Shown here: piece after piece, positions 58,701 to 61,700 of the stretch
How the letters are laid out: each line of letters begins with the position of its first letter
Numbering within the stretch: position 1 is the first letter of the stretch
From: Mimachlamys varia
Taxonomy: Eukaryota; Mollusca; Bivalvia; Pectinida; Pectinidae
Assembly: GCA_947623455.1 (NCBI GenBank)
Contig: OX392543.1
Location: 17,048,757-17,112,756, forward strand
Reading direction: 5' to 3'
Length of the DNA: 64,000 bases
Made by a program: the position numbers and the translations under genes
Notes under the pieces: generated by a model
Told to the model about the DNA's origin: nothing
The model's database searches: none
Seen by the model: the letters and a program-made list of their open reading frames with translations, nothing else

Positions 58701-61700
58701 GGCTCTCGTTTGGAAAGAACTGCAGCATGAGTTCCGATAGATTCTACTTTCGACATGCTTTCTTTCATTGCAATTCTAGCCTGTTCTAAAGAATCATCTC
58801 GGGGAGTTGGTTTTGACAATTTCTTCTTGACACGTCTTGCTATCGGAGAACTTTCAAATTGAGCTGGAGGCTCACTGATGGCTCTGGAAGATCTGTCCTT
58901 TTCTTTGATGGATTTGTAAACAGAATCGAGGGTGTAAATATCCTGTTTTTTCTTTGGTGCTTCATAAACGCCTGTCACCTGAGGTTTCTCCAACGCAGAC
59001 ATGTAACTCGATCGTGACTTATCAAACCACTCGTCATCAACAGAAATCTTGTATGTTCTGAAAGATTTCCTGGATTCAACCGGCTCCTCATCTTTGCTTT
59101 CAACTTTTTCTTTTGTTGGTGGTTTGCGTAGTTGCCTTTTCATAGCAGATGCCTGAATTGAAGCCAAGGTGTGGATTTTCTCATCCTTTTTAAACTCTGG
59201 AATATCTATCTTGGGTTTCTTTTCTATGGCAGACATATACTGTGCCCTGCTCTGTTTGAACTCCTCCTCCATCTTGGCAGTTTTCTTTTCCCTGTCAGGT
59301 CGCTCCCTTGGTTTTTGTTCCACTTCAGCCTCAACTGGAGGCTCGCTGATGGCACGAGTGCGTTTCTTTGGTTCGTCATATGTAGTATCAGCAATTTTTC
59401 TTAAAATGCTTACGTGATCATACTTGCTAGTAACAGCATGTGTTCCTATTGCTTCAATCTTCGACACACTCTCCTTCATTGCGACTCTTGCCTGCGTTAG
59501 CGCATCCTCACTGTAGCGAGGTTGTCTCGACTTTTTAGACTTGAGACGTTTTGTCAATGGAGTTTCGTCCACGGGTGACAGCGGTTCACTACTGGCACGA
59601 CTGTCTCTCGACTTCTTTGCCACTGAATCTTTTACAGACTGGAGAGTGATAATTTCTTCCAGCTTTGGTTTCACAACCGGTTCTGCAGTATAGTCTGGTT
59701 TCTCAAGCGCTGTCATATATCGCGAACGAGACTTTTCATACCAATCATCGTCGTAGGCAAGTTTAAATGCCTTGCTTGGCTTTCTTGGTTCTATATCAGC
59801 TGGAGGCTCACTAATAGCACGTGACTGTTTGACCTCGCGAGATTTGGCTGCTTCGCGGGCTTCAGTAGATGCTTTTACAGAAGCCAATGTATGTATCTTT
59901 TCTTTCTTAAGACTCAAATCCACCGAGCTTTCTTCGCGACGGCGTAGTGCAGACATATATTTTGTTCTCTCTTTCTCAAAGTCATCCTCCAATGTGGTGA
60001 TTTTCTTAGCCTTCTCCATTAACTTCGCTCTTTGTTCGTCAGCATACTCGTCAACAGGTGGCTCACTGACAGCACGAGAACGTTTCTCTTCCGTGTGTGC
60101 TAGGCCCTTGTATTTATTAAATGCACCAAGATGATCCCATTTTGTGCCTACTACTCCGTGCGTTCCAATAGTCTCAACCTTAGACAATGTTTCTTTCATA
60201 GCTGATCTGGCACTTTCAAACTCCAATCCAGCATATGGGGTCTGTTTTGATCGCAGTTTTGTTCGGAGACGCTTTGAAACAACTTGCTCCATAACTGGCT
60301 CAGGAGGCTCGCTCGTTGATCTGCTCTGCTTTTTCTTGATGTCAGCTTGAATAGATGCTAAAGTGAAATACCCTTCCGTCTTCACGGGTTCGTCCTCAAC
60401 AGGCGCACGTTTTGGTTTGTCTAGTGCAGCAAGATATCTGGACCTTTCTTTGTTGAAATACTCTTCTTCAAAATTGACTTTCTTTTGTTTTTCAACTACT
60501 TCCTGTCTGGCCTTTTCAACTGGTGGTTCACTGATGGCTCTTGAAGGTTTAACAATTTCAACACCTCTACGTTTGACAACAGCTTTCACGGAATCAACTG
60601 TGTGCATTGGTTCAGCATAACGTGTTGTATCCTCTTCTTTCTTTGTCGACAGCACAGAAATGTATTCGGAGCGTGCCTCATCAAACCATTTGGTGTCTTG
60701 TGGCATCCGTCGAGTTCGGGAAACAGAGACCGAATCAACTGTCTCTTCAACAGGAGGTTCGCTGATGGCCCTGCTCTTCTTTGCTTCCGTAGCGGCTCTC
60801 ACTGACTGCACTGTGTAAATATCCTCCGACTTGCCTACAATGCAAGATTCGGAACATGAGTGAACTGAATATTGAGTATCATGGACCAAGAGTTCAGAAA
60901 TGAGTCATTTCATTTTACTTCATCTGTATCAGATAGAAGTCGTCTGTGCCGTGGATCAAGAGGATTTGGGTTTCATCCAACATGAAGAGGATCCACAGAG
61001 GTGAAAATTCCACGCAGTTCTCGTCAAGAGAAGAGGTTGTTTGGTAGGTGCATTCCTGGACAAAGGTATATAGGGGATTGAAGTGTAAGGAGAAATCCAA
61101 CAAGAAGAACAGGTCTATCAATAGAGGTATCCACCTCCATGTTTGCTAAACCTCTGAAGAAGGAAGGAAATTGTCTTTTGGAATCGGAATAAAACATGCA
61201 TGGTTTGAAGACGTTCCATGGTTCATACGGGCAGGTTTACGATGTCTGGGGGTATCCACTGACGGAGGATTTCATCACAGGTTCAATACACACGGAATCC
61301 AAGGTCCAGGATACAGATTTACCCAGACCGAGGGTTATGAGAAATGGTGTGTAGGTCACAGTACATTCTGAGAGGATATTTTCATTCCAAGTTTGCATTC
61401 CATTGATAAAAATATTCAGAGGAGTATGGTGGATTCACGCAGAGAAAGATGTATGGATGATTTTACATATACAAATAACATCAGGTCCACAAGTGTTCGG
61501 ATAACAATGAAGGTGATGGAATAAAGGCAACAAGTCATATTGGAGTGAATAACTTTATTTGTTCTTCTATAAACTTTGGAGATGGAGGTTTCAGTCAATG
61601 ATTTATTTAAGTACTACTAACGAATGGCTGGTTATTCGTGCCAGGGCGATGTTTTCACTATTTCACAGTAAATGTTATATTACGATTGCAAAAATAAGCC

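Noticed and set aside
48365..60834. PEVK or KSP-type region
   Set aside because: Composition is not dominated by P, E, V and K, and K-S-P is not the repeated element. The motifs are distinct.
60835..60889. Start of the giant protein at 60889
   Set aside because: The first codon of the open frame is TTG, not ATG, and a good phase-1 acceptor ends at 60835, so these 18 codons are read-through into the intron.
61171..61371. Small plus-strand gene upstream of the giant exon
   Set aside because: A 66-residue open frame with no recognisable features, no splice partners and no similarity I can name.
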